From Solwaraspora sp. WMMD1047 (lineage in GTDB: Bacteria; Actinomycetota; Actinomycetes; Mycobacteriales; Micromonosporaceae), in NCBI RefSeq assembly GCF_029626155.1, contig NZ_JARUBL010000001.1, positions 1,302,001-1,366,000 on the forward strand: 64,000 nt of DNA, in the 5' to 3' direction. Positions 53,543-61,115 of the stretch are shown here, piece after piece (the stretch's first letter is position 1; each line of letters starts with the position of its first letter). A program made the position numbers and the translations under genes. The notes below the pieces were generated by a model. The model saw only the letters and a list, made by a program, of their open reading frames with translations. It was not told the DNA's origin and did not search any database.

Positions 53543-54040
53543 ATGGCAACCCACCATGGTCCGGACGGACCGGATGTGAGTATGGCCGCCGCGGTGGACT
53601 CGGCGGCCGGGGCCCTGCTGTCCGTCTGGGACGCGGCCCGGGAACAGGCGGCCGGCCAGCTCTCCGGCTCGCAGCTGCGGGCCCTGCTGGTGATCCAGGA
53701 GTTCGACGGGATCAACCTGCGCCGGCTGGCGACCACCCTGGGCATGCTGCTGTCGTCGGCGAGCCGGCTCTGTGACCGGCTGGTCGCGGCCGGTGTGGTC
53801 GAACGCGAGCCCGGCCGGGTGGACCGGCGGGAGATCTCGCTGCACCTCACCCCGGCCGGCCAGAAGGTCCTCGACGAGTTCCGGCTGGACCGGCTCGACC
53901 GGTTGGCCGGGGTGCTGGCCGGGATGAGCCCCGCCGCGCGGCGGGCGCTGCTGCGCGGGCTCTCCGAGTTCGACGCCGCCGCCCGGCCCGCGCGAAACCA
54001 CCGCGTCGCACGGGAGGCCCGCACGGCCCGACCCGCCTGA
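53543..54040 (+). CDS. MarR-family winged-helix regulator
   Basis: 165 residues from the ATG at 53543; the ATG at 53582 is also possible and neither has a strong ribosome site. Winged helix: LRALLVIQEFDGINLRRLATTLGMLLSSASRLCDRLVAAGVVEREPGRVDRREISLHLTPAGQKVLDEF. The recognition helix and basic wing are intact. Divergent from one PP2C gene and convergent with the B12-binding gene, so it probably regulates one of these. The ligand is unknown. Confidence 0.9.
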   Translation: MATHHGPDGPDVSMAAAVDSAAGALLSVWDAAREQAAGQLSGSQLRALLVIQEFDGINLRRLATTLGMLLSSASRLCDRLVAAGVVEREPGRVDRREISLHLTPAGQKVLDEFRLDRLDRLAGVLAGMSPAARRALLRGLSEFDAAARPARNHRVAREARTARPA

Positions 54041-54054
54041 GCCACCGACTGCGG

Positions 54055-55056
54055 TCAGGCCGGCACCCGGCTCGCCGCGCGGGCCCGATCCAGGTAGTCG
54101 CGTGCCTGCGGATGCTCGACAAGTACGGTCGCCCAGCCGTCCAGCACCGCGTCCAGCAGCCCGGACGGGCCGCCGCGCGCGGTCAGGACGTCACCCTGCC
54201 AGCGGACGAACTCGGTGACCAGGGCCGGGTCGCCGACCCGGATGGCGGCGGCCAACGCGTCGACCAGATGACCGACCTCGGCCGCCACGCTGTCCAGCTC
54301 CTCGTCGGACGGGTCGGCGATCCGGGTGGCCAGGTCGACGAGCTCCCGGCGGCGGCGCAGCACGGCGAGATGCTCGTCCCCGCCGGTGACCGGCGCCGCC
54401 CCGACGTCGGCGGCCGAGAAGACCTGCTCGGCCAGGAGCCGGGCGGCGTCGCGGGCGGTGGCGCCCCAGGCGGCGGCGCCGACGACCGACGCCCACCGAC
54501 CCGCCGGGCCGAAGCCCGGACCGCCGGCGATCACCGGTACGCCGGCCAGCCGGCAGCTCTCGATCACCCGGGCGGCCCGGACCAGCCGGCTGCTCTGCAG
54601 GCAACTGAGCAGGACCGCGTCCGGCCCGGTCTGGTGCAGGTAGGAGACCAGGTGCCGGGGCGGCACGCTGGCGCCGAGGAAGGTCACCTGCCAGCCGTCG
54701 GCGCGCAGCACCTCGGCGACCAGCCGGGCGGCCAGCGCGTGCCACTCACCCTCGACGCAGGCGAGCACCACCCGGCCGCGTTCGGCGCCGGGCTGGACCC
54801 GGTCGGCGATCGCCCCGACCACCCGTTCACTGACGTGGGTGGCGGCGTGCTCCTGGGCGACGCTCCAGCGACCGACGCGCCACCGCTCGCCCACCTCCCG
54901 CTGGGCGACCGCGACCAGGTCGATCAGCAGGTCGGCCGGCGCCACCCCGGCGTCGAGCAGGTCCAGTGCCAGCCGGGTGGCGGCGGCCGGATCGGCCCGC
55001 TCCAGGCAGTCGAGGTAACCGGCCAGCGCCGCCGCCGGGATCGTCGGGGCGCTCAC
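54055..55056 (-). CDS. Stand-alone CarH-like adenosylcobalamin-binding light-sensor domain protein
   Basis: 333 residues from a GTG at 55056 that overlaps the phosphatase stop (GTGA). The frame is open upstream through that gene, but only as a shadow. A four-helix bundle (about 8-92) contains W59-x9-E69-H70, the motif CarH photoreceptors place over the upper face of adenosylcobalamin. The B12-binding Rossmann domain follows, with E104-W-H106 (lower-ligand ExH), S151-C-L and G178-G179. A C-terminal helical region (about 225-333) is extra. There is no MerR DNA-binding domain, unlike CarH/LitR. Light-triggered cobalamin cleavage would change its contact with the coupled PP2C phosphatase (inference). 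Confidence 0.85.
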   Translation of the reverse strand: MSAPTIPAAALAGYLDCLERADPAAATRLALDLLDAGVAPADLLIDLVAVAQREVGERWRVGRWSVAQEHAATHVSERVVGAIADRVQPGAERGRVVLACVEGEWHALAARLVAEVLRADGWQVTFLGASVPPRHLVSYLHQTGPDAVLLSCLQSSRLVRAARVIESCRLAGVPVIAGGPGFGPAGRWASVVGAAAWGATARDAARLLAEQVFSAADVGAAPVTGGDEHLAVLRRRRELVDLATRIADPSDEELDSVAAEVGHLVDALAAAIRVGDPALVTEFVRWQGDVLTARGGPSGLLDAVLDGWATVLVEHPQARDYLDRARAASRVPA

Positions 55057-56750
55057 TCCCACTCCGGTCCGGCCCGCAGCGCGAGCAGCGCGATGTCGTC
55101 GTGGCTGTGCCCGTCGAGCCAGTCGTCGACGTGTTGGAGCAGGCTCTCGATCAGGGCGGCCGGCGGCAACGCGGCGCAGCCGGCGAGGGCCTGGGCGAGC
55201 CGCGCCTCGCCGAACATCTGGTGGCCGTCCGGCCCGCCGCGGGCCTCGGTCACCCCATCGCTGTACGCCAGCAGCAGCTCCCCCGGCGCCAGCCGGAGCG
55301 AGATCTCGCTGAACCGTGCGGTGGGCAGTGCGCCGACCGGCATCCCGCCGACCTTCACCGCCCGGACCGTGCCGTCCCGACCGGCCACCAGCGGGGCCGG
55401 GTGGCCGCCGCCCGCGATCCGCAGTCGCAGCCCGTCGCCGGGGCGGGTTGCCGGCGCCAGGGTGCCGAGCAGCAGCGTGGTGAACTGGGCCCGGCGGTCC
55501 GCGTCGGGGGCGTTGAACAGCGCCTGGTTGAGCAGTTCGAGCAGGCGCAGCGGGCGGTCCTCGACCAGCCGCAGGGTGTCCAGCGACTGGCGGACCCGGC
55601 CGCTGAGCACGGCGGCCTCGACACCCTTGCCGCAGACGTCGCCGAGGGCGAAGGTGCCGCCGTCGTCGGCCGGGAAGGCGTCGTAGAAGTCGCCGCCGAT
55701 CCGCAGACTGTCGCCGGCCGCCCGGTAGCCGCCGGCCAGGGTCACGCCGGGGATCGGCGGCAGGGCGGGCGGCAGCAGACTGGCCTGCAGCACCCGGGCC
55801 AGGTGGGCCTGCTCGCCGTAGAGCTCGGCGGTGCCGAGCGCGGCCCCGGCCCGGGCGGCGAACTGCCGGACCAGCGCGACGTCCGGTTCGTCGAAGCCGG
55901 GGCGGCCGGCCCGCCGGATCGCCACCAGCGCCCCGGAGCCGGCGCCGGCGCCGGGCATCGGAGCCACCAGCACGGTGCCGGGCGGGCCGAAGTCGTCCGG
56001 CAACGCCCAGCCGAGGTCGGCCAACTGGGCGGCGAGCCACGGACTGGCCTCGGTCGGATCACCGCTCATCGCCTCGGTCAGGCCGGGTACCGAGTCGGCC
56101 AGTTCGGCCCGGCCGGTGCCGCTGACCGGCCGGCCGTCGCCGGCCGCGTACCGGACCCAGCTCAGCGGGCCGGTCGCGGGCAGCGGCGCGGTCGGGCGGC
56201 GGACCACCACGGCGGCGTCCGCGAGATAGGGCACCAGCAGCGTGACGGCGGCCCGCAGGGTGTGTTCCGGGTGCAGCGACAGGCTGAGCCGGGCGCCGGC
56301 CTCGGCCAGGAAGGCGGTCCGGGACCGCTCGGCGAGCAGGGCGTCGGTGCGGGCCCGCTCCTCGGTGACGTCCCGCACATACCAGACCGAGCGGCCGTCG
56401 GTGAATGGCCGACACCTGCCGTGCAGCTGCCGGCCGAGATGTTCGGCCTCGAAGCCGTCGCTGCCGTCCTCGGCGGCCCGGGCCAGCGCCGGTACCGGGC
56501 ACATGGTGAGTTGGCAGCCGATCGCCACCTCCGGCAGCAGTTGCCGGGCGGCGTCGTTGAGCAGGGTCACCCGGCCGGCGGCGTCGGTGAGCACGACCGC
56601 CTCGGCCAGGCCGTCGAGCAGCCCGCCGGCGAGCAGCGCCTCGGGGGCGGCCGGGTCGGGGGCCGGGCTCCCGGCAGCGCGACGCTGGCGGGACGCGGTG
56701 GCGCCCCCGCTGACCGGCCCGGCCAGGCCGCCACGTCTGGAGCCGGTCAC
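55053..56750 (-). CDS. PAS/GAF SpoIIE-type PP2C serine/threonine phosphatase
   Basis: 565 residues from the GTG at 56750. A PAS-like domain (about 42-125, LLDGLAEAVVLTDAAGRVTLLND), a GAF domain (about 135-315) and a canonical SpoIIE PP2C domain (about 320-560) are present. The last has IGGDFYDAF, LGDVCGKGVEAAVL, YSDGVTEARGG and DDIALLALR, so it should be active. Such enzymes dephosphorylate anti-anti-sigma proteins. It is upstream of, and overlapped by, the CarH-like protein gene. The start is odd: a 14-codon reading frame with a good ribosome site ends exactly on this GTG. Confidence 0.9.
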   Translation of the reverse strand: MTGSRRGGLAGPVSGGATASRQRRAAGSPAPDPAAPEALLAGGLLDGLAEAVVLTDAAGRVTLLNDAARQLLPEVAIGCQLTMCPVPALARAAEDGSDGFEAEHLGRQLHGRCRPFTDGRSVWYVRDVTEERARTDALLAERSRTAFLAEAGARLSLSLHPEHTLRAAVTLLVPYLADAAVVVRRPTAPLPATGPLSWVRYAAGDGRPVSGTGRAELADSVPGLTEAMSGDPTEASPWLAAQLADLGWALPDDFGPPGTVLVAPMPGAGAGSGALVAIRRAGRPGFDEPDVALVRQFAARAGAALGTAELYGEQAHLARVLQASLLPPALPPIPGVTLAGGYRAAGDSLRIGGDFYDAFPADDGGTFALGDVCGKGVEAAVLSGRVRQSLDTLRLVEDRPLRLLELLNQALFNAPDADRRAQFTTLLLGTLAPATRPGDGLRLRIAGGGHPAPLVAGRDGTVRAVKVGGMPVGALPTARFSEISLRLAPGELLLAYSDGVTEARGGPDGHQMFGEARLAQALAGCAALPPAALIESLLQHVDDWLDGHSHDDIALLALRAGPEWE

Positions 56751-56917
56751 GCCGGGCGCCCCGGCGCCCCGCGACGTTGACCTGTGCTCATGCTGGCGGC
56801 ACTCCTGTCGGCGACGAAAGTTGTCTGCTGGCAAGGGTACCGAGGTGCCCCGACAATCGCCCATCGAAGCGGGGCGGAACGGCAGCCGGCCGACCGGGCC
56901 GATCGAGGTCGGCGTCC

Positions 56918-58180
56918 TCAGCCGGCGCCGGTGAGCCACCGGGCCGGGTGGGCCAGCACCCCGCGGACGACCGAACCGGCGGCCCCCAGCACGGCGGCGT
57001 CCGCGCCGAGCCGGGCCGGCTGGACGGTGACCGGCGACCAGGCCGCGGTGAGTACCCGTCGGCGGATCTCGGCCTGCACCGGTGGCGCCAGCCAGCGGGC
57101 CAGCGGCGCGTAGACGCCGCCCAGCAGCACGGTGTCCACGTCCAGCAGGTTGATCACGCCGGCGACCGCCACGCCGATGGCGGTCCCGGCGGCGTCGAGG
57201 GCGCCCAGCGCGGCGGGATCCGCCCGCTCGGCGAGTTCGACCAGCCGGGCGATCGCCGCGTCGGCGGGCAGTGGCGGGCCGGTCAGCCCGGCGGCGGCGA
57301 GGATCGCCTCCTGCCCGGCGTACCGCTCCAGGCAACCCCGGCCGCCGCAGCGGCAGTCGATGCCGTCCGGGTGCACCGGGATGTGGCCCAGCTCGCCGCT
57401 CCAGCCGCGGGCCCCCCGGAACAGCTCGCCGTGCAGCACGATGCCGGCGCCGATGCCGATCTCGCCGGAGATGTAGATGAAGGTGGCCGGCCCGCTCGGC
57501 CCGGCGTGCAGCTCGCCGAGCGCGGCCAGGTTCGCCTCGTTCTCCACCTGCAGCGTCGGCGCGGCCGGCGCTGCCCGGTCGGTCGCCCTCGCCCCGGCGG
57601 CCAGGATCGCCGGTACGTCGATGTCGTGCCAGCCCAGGTTGGGGGCCAGTCGGACGACACCGGCCGCGGTGACCAGGCCGGGGACGGCGAGGGTGGTGCC
57701 GGCGAGCAGCAGGCCCTGGCCACGGGCGGTGGCCCGGGCCCGCCCGGCCAGCTCGGCCAGCCGGGCCAGCGCGTCGGCGGCCGGCACCGGACGCAGGTCG
57801 GTCCGCCGCACCTCCCGGTGCCGGACCGCGCCGGTCAGGTCCATCACGCAGGCGGCCAGGTAGTCGACGTTTATCTCCAGACCGAGCCCGGCCGGTCCGT
57901 CGCCGGCCAGCGCCAGGCCCTGGGCCGGCCGGCCGGCCCCGGTCCGGGGGACCGGCTCGACCTCGGTCAGCAGCCGCCCGCCGATCAGGTCGTCGACCAG
58001 GGCGGAGACGGTGGCCCGGGTGAGCCCGGTGGCGGCGGCGATGTCGGCCCGGGACGGGGGTCGCCCATCGACGCCGGCGGCCACCTGGCGCAGCACCAGG
58101 GCCAGGTTGTGTTCCCGCAGGCTGGCCTGTCGGACCGGAGCTCCGGCCGGGCCGACCCGCACGGTGCCGGGCTGCGTCAT
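56918..58180 (-). CDS. xylR: ROK-family xylose repressor XylR
   Basis: Represses xylose genes until xylose binds. The 420 residues have an N-terminal winged helix (about 20-85, SRADIAAATGLTRATVSALVDDLIGG) and a ROK sugar-binding domain with GLEINVDYLAACVMDLTG, ISGEIGIGAGIVLHGELFRGARGWSGELGHIPVHPDG and the zinc motif CRCGGRGCLERYAG. ATG start 86 bases from the divergent xylA start, with a near-consensus promoter between. The name rests on this context; the sugar specificity is inferred. Confidence 0.92.
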   Translation of the reverse strand: MTQPGTVRVGPAGAPVRQASLREHNLALVLRQVAAGVDGRPPSRADIAAATGLTRATVSALVDDLIGGRLLTEVEPVPRTGAGRPAQGLALAGDGPAGLGLEINVDYLAACVMDLTGAVRHREVRRTDLRPVPAADALARLAELAGRARATARGQGLLLAGTTLAVPGLVTAAGVVRLAPNLGWHDIDVPAILAAGARATDRAAPAAPTLQVENEANLAALGELHAGPSGPATFIYISGEIGIGAGIVLHGELFRGARGWSGELGHIPVHPDGIDCRCGGRGCLERYAGQEAILAAAGLTGPPLPADAAIARLVELAERADPAALGALDAAGTAIGVAVAGVINLLDVDTVLLGGVYAPLARWLAPPVQAEIRRRVLTAAWSPVTVQPARLGADAAVLGAAGSVVRGVLAHPARWLTGAG

Positions 58181-58184
58181 GGGG

Positions 58185-58213
58185 TTGACAATGCCATAGC
58201 GCGGGCAAATAAT
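58185..58213 (+). promoter_or_regulatory. xylA promoter, near-consensus
   Basis: TTGACA (58185-58190), a 17-base spacer and AATAAT (58208-58213). The start point would be near 58220 and the leader about 47 bases long. An AT-rich stretch follows (58214-58232), unusual in this genome, and is the likely place for the XylR operator. The -35 element lies only a few bases from the xylR start codon. Confidence 0.75.
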
Positions 58214-58266
58214 TCAACCGATAAACAAATCTTGGAAGTTTCGCCGACGTCACGTGGAGGTCAATC

Positions 58267-59454
58267 ATGACAGCCCAGCCCACTCCCGCCGACAAATTCT
58301 CCTTCGGCCTCTGGACCGTCGGTTGGCAGGCCCGCGACCCGTTCGGCGACGCGACCCGGGCCGCGCTGGACCCGGTGGAGGCGGTGCACAAGCTGGCCGA
58401 ACTGGGTGCGTACGGCATCACCTTCCACGACGACGACCTGATCCCGTTCGGTTCCGACGACGCCAGCCGCGACCAGCACATCGCCCGGTTCCGCAAGGCG
58501 CTCACCGAGACCGGCCTGGTCGTGCCGATGGTCACCACGAACCTGTTCAACCACCCGGTGTTCAAGGATGGCGGCTTCACCAGCAACGACCGCGACGTCC
58601 GCCGGTACGCGCTGCGCAAGGTGCTGCGCAACATCGACCTCGCCGCCGAGCTGGGTGCCCGCACCTTCGTCATGTGGGGCGGCCGGGAAGGCTCCGAGTA
58701 CGACCTGGCCAAGGACATCCGGGCCGCCCTGGACCGCTACCGCGAGGGCGTCGACCTGCTCGCCAGCTACGTCCTCGACCAGGGCTACGACCTGCGGTTC
58801 GCCATCGAGCCCAAGCCGAACGAGCCGCGCGGCGACATTCTGCTGCCGACCGTCGGGCACGCGCTGGCCTTCATCGCCAGCCTGGAGCACTCCGACATGG
58901 TCGGCCTCAACCCCGAGGTCGGGCACGAGCAGATGGCCGGGCTCAACTTCGCCCACGGCATCGCCCAGGCGCTCTGGCAGGGCAAGCTGTTCCACATCGA
59001 CCTCAACGGCCAGCGCGGCATCAAGTACGACCAGGACCTGGTCTTCGGCCACGGCGACCTGCTCAACGCGTTCGCCCTGGTCGACCTGCTGGAGAACGGC
59101 GGCCCCGGCGGCGCCCCGGCCTACGACGGCCCGCGGCACTTCGACTACAAGCCGTCCCGGACCGAGGACTACACCGGCGTCTGGGCGTCGGCCGCCGCCA
59201 ACATGCGTACCTACCTGCTGCTCAAGGAGCGGGCGGCGGCGTTCCGGGCCGACCCGGAGGTGCAGGCGGCGCTTGCGGCCAGCAAGGTCTCCGAGCTGTC
59301 CACCCCCACCCTGAACCCGGGCGAGACCTACACCGACCTGCTCGCCGACCGCAGCGCCTTCGAGGAGCTGGACGTCGACGCGGTCGCCGGGCGCGGCTTC
59401 GGCTTCGTCCACCTCAACCAGCTCGCCGTCGAGCACCTGCTCGGCGCCCGCTGA
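58267..59454 (+). CDS. xylA: Xylose isomerase
   Basis: Converts D-xylose to D-xylulose in the cytoplasm. The 395 residues are of the short actinobacterial type. Motifs: [34 protein letters not shown] with the catalytic His-Asp, [22 protein letters not shown] with metal-binding Glu, VGHEQMAG, and [17 protein letters not shown] with the second metal site. GGAGG lies six bases before the ATG. Followed by xylB after three 22-bp repeats. Confidence 0.97.
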   Translation: MTAQPTPADKFSFGLWTVGWQARDPFGDATRAALDPVEAVHKLAELGAYGITFHDDDLIPFGSDDASRDQHIARFRKALTETGLVVPMVTTNLFNHPVFKDGGFTSNDRDVRRYALRKVLRNIDLAAELGARTFVMWGGREGSEYDLAKDIRAALDRYREGVDLLASYVLDQGYDLRFAIEPKPNEPRGDILLPTVGHALAFIASLEHSDMVGLNPEVGHEQMAGLNFAHGIAQALWQGKLFHIDLNGQRGIKYDQDLVFGHGDLLNAFALVDLLENGGPGGAPAYDGPRHFDYKPSRTEDYTGVWASAAANMRTYLLLKERAAAFRADPEVQAALAASKVSELSTPTLNPGETYTDLLADRSAFEELDVDAVAGRGFGFVHLNQLAVEHLLGAR

Positions 59455-59458
59455 CCGT

Positions 59459-59524
59459 CGTCGATCAGTAGCCGGCCGTTCGTCGATCAGTAGCTGGCCG
59501 CTCGTCGGTCACCAGCCGGCCGTC
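59459..59524 (+). repeat. Three 22-bp tandem repeats between xylA and xylB
   Basis: Copies at 59459-59480, 59481-59502 and 59503-59524 of CGTCGATCAGTAGCCGGCCG plus two bases; the third copy is more diverged. They fill the 99-base gap almost completely. No stable hairpin is obvious. They could be slippage products or bind a protein. Confidence 0.8.
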
Positions 59525-59553
59525 CGCGACGGCCCGAGGAGCAGGGAGGCGGT

Positions 59554-61062
59554 ATGGCGCTCGTCGCCGGGGTCGACTCGTCGACCCAGTCGTGCAAGGT
59601 GGTCATCCGGGACGCCGAGACCGGTGAGCTGGTCCGCGAGGGGCGGGCCCGGCATCCGGACGGCACCGAGGTCGATCCGGAGGCCTGGTGGCGGGCGCTC
59701 GACGAGGCGATCACGCAGGCCGGCGGCCTGGCCGACGTGGCCGCCGTGTCGGTCGCCGGCCAGCAGCACGGCATGGTCTGCCTGGACGACGCCGGCGCCG
59801 TCGTCCGCCCGGCGCTGCTCTGGAACGACACCCGGTCGGCCGGCGCCGCCAGCGACCTGATCGCGGAGTTCGGCGGCGGCGAGACCGGTGGGCGGGCGTG
59901 GGCGGAGGCGGTGGGGCTGGTGCCGGTCGCCAGCTTCACCGTCACCAAGCTGCGCTGGCTCGCCCGGCACGAGCCGGAGAACGCGGCCCGGGCGGCGGCG
60001 GTCTGCCTGCCGCACGACTGGCTCACCTGGCGACTGGCCGGCGGCGGCCCGACCGACGGCGCCGCTACCAGCGGCGCCTCTATCGGCGGCGCCGCTACTG
60101 GCGGCTCCACCGGGGCCGGTGCGGCCGGGTCGCCGGCGGTCGGGCTCGACGCCCTGCGCACCGATCGCGGTGACGCCAGCGGCACCGGCTACTGGTCGGC
60201 CGCGACCGGGCAGTACCGGCTCGACCTGCTGGAACACGCCTTCGGCCGGCAGCTCGGCGTGCCGGCGGTGCTCGGTCCCGCCGAACCGGCGGGGCGGTTG
60301 CCGTCCGGGGCGGTGCTCGGCCCCGGGACCGGCGACAACGCCGCGGCGGCGCTCGGCGTCGGCGCCCGGTCGGGCGACGTGATCGTCTCGATCGGCACCT
60401 CGGGCACCGTCTTCAGCGTCGCCGAGGCCCCGGCGGCCGACCCGTCCGGCGCGGTGGCCGGCTTTGCCGACGCGACCGGGCGATTCCTGCCGCTGGTCGC
60501 CACGCTCAACGCGGCCCGGGTGCTGGACGCCGCCGCCAGGCTGCTCGGTGTCGACCTGGACGAGCTGGCCCGGCTGGCGTTGTCGGCGCCACCGGGTGCG
60601 GACGGGCTGGTCCTCGTGCCCTACCTGGAGGGGGAGCGCACCCCCAACCGTCCCCGGTCGACCGGGGCGGTGCACGGCCTGACGCTGCGTACCTCGACCC
60701 CGGCGCATCTGGCCCGGGCCGCCGTGGAAGGGATGCTCTGCGCGCTCGCCGACGGCCTGGCGGCGATCACCGCGCAGGGGGCGAGCGTCGAGCGGGTGAT
60801 CCTGGTCGGCGGTGGCGCCCGGTCCGAGGCGGTCCGGCGGATCGCACCGGAGATCTTCGGTTGCCCGGTCCTGGTGCCGTCCCCGGGCGAGTACGTCGCC
60901 GACGGCGCGGCCCGTCAGGCCGCCTGGGTCGCCCTGGGCGGCGCGGCGCCACCGCCGTGGTCGGCCGGCCAGACCCGCGAGTACGCGGCCCCGCCCGTCC
61001 CGGCCATCCACGACCGGTACGCCGAGGTCCGCGACCTCACCACCGACCGCCCCGACGCCTGA
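59554..61062 (+). CDS. xylB: Xylulokinase
   Basis: Phosphorylates D-xylulose to xylulose 5-phosphate for the pentose phosphate pathway. The 502-residue FGGY kinase has [19 protein letters not shown] (phosphate loop), [51 protein letters not shown] and [16 protein letters not shown]. An Ala/Gly/Ser-rich insertion lies at about 165-195 ([15 protein letters not shown]), which looks like a small repeat expansion in a surface loop. A hairpin follows the stop at once. Confidence 0.96.
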   Translation: MALVAGVDSSTQSCKVVIRDAETGELVREGRARHPDGTEVDPEAWWRALDEAITQAGGLADVAAVSVAGQQHGMVCLDDAGAVVRPALLWNDTRSAGAASDLIAEFGGGETGGRAWAEAVGLVPVASFTVTKLRWLARHEPENAARAAAVCLPHDWLTWRLAGGGPTDGAATSGASIGGAATGGSTGAGAAGSPAVGLDALRTDRGDASGTGYWSAATGQYRLDLLEHAFGRQLGVPAVLGPAEPAGRLPSGAVLGPGTGDNAAAALGVGARSGDVIVSIGTSGTVFSVAEAPAADPSGAVAGFADATGRFLPLVATLNAARVLDAAARLLGVDLDELARLALSAPPGADGLVLVPYLEGERTPNRPRSTGAVHGLTLRTSTPAHLARAAVEGMLCALADGLAAITAQGASVERVILVGGGARSEAVRRIAPEIFGCPVLVPSPGEYVADGAARQAAWVALGGAAPPPWSAGQTREYAAPPVPAIHDRYAEVRDLTTDRPDA

Positions 61063-61063
61063 C

Positions 61064-61105
61064 CCGCCCCGCTCCGCCGGTCCGGCTGCCGGCGGGGCGG
61101 GGCGG
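61064..61105. terminator. 17-bp hairpin between xylB and adhE
   Basis: CCGCCCCGCTCCGCCGG (61064-61080) pairs with 61089-61105, with one G-T pair and an 8-base loop. It begins one base after the xylB stop and ends 11 bases before the convergent adhE stop. Confidence 0.85.
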
Positions 61106-61115
61106 CGGGCCGGAG

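Noticed and set aside
55053-58718. A single leftward frame of 1221 codons
   Set aside because: The upstream part is an antisense or alternate-frame shadow of xylR and xylA. The phosphatase begins near 56750.
59459-59524. Possible CRISPR-like array between xylA and xylB
   Set aside because: The units abut with no unique spacers, and no cas gene is present in the window.
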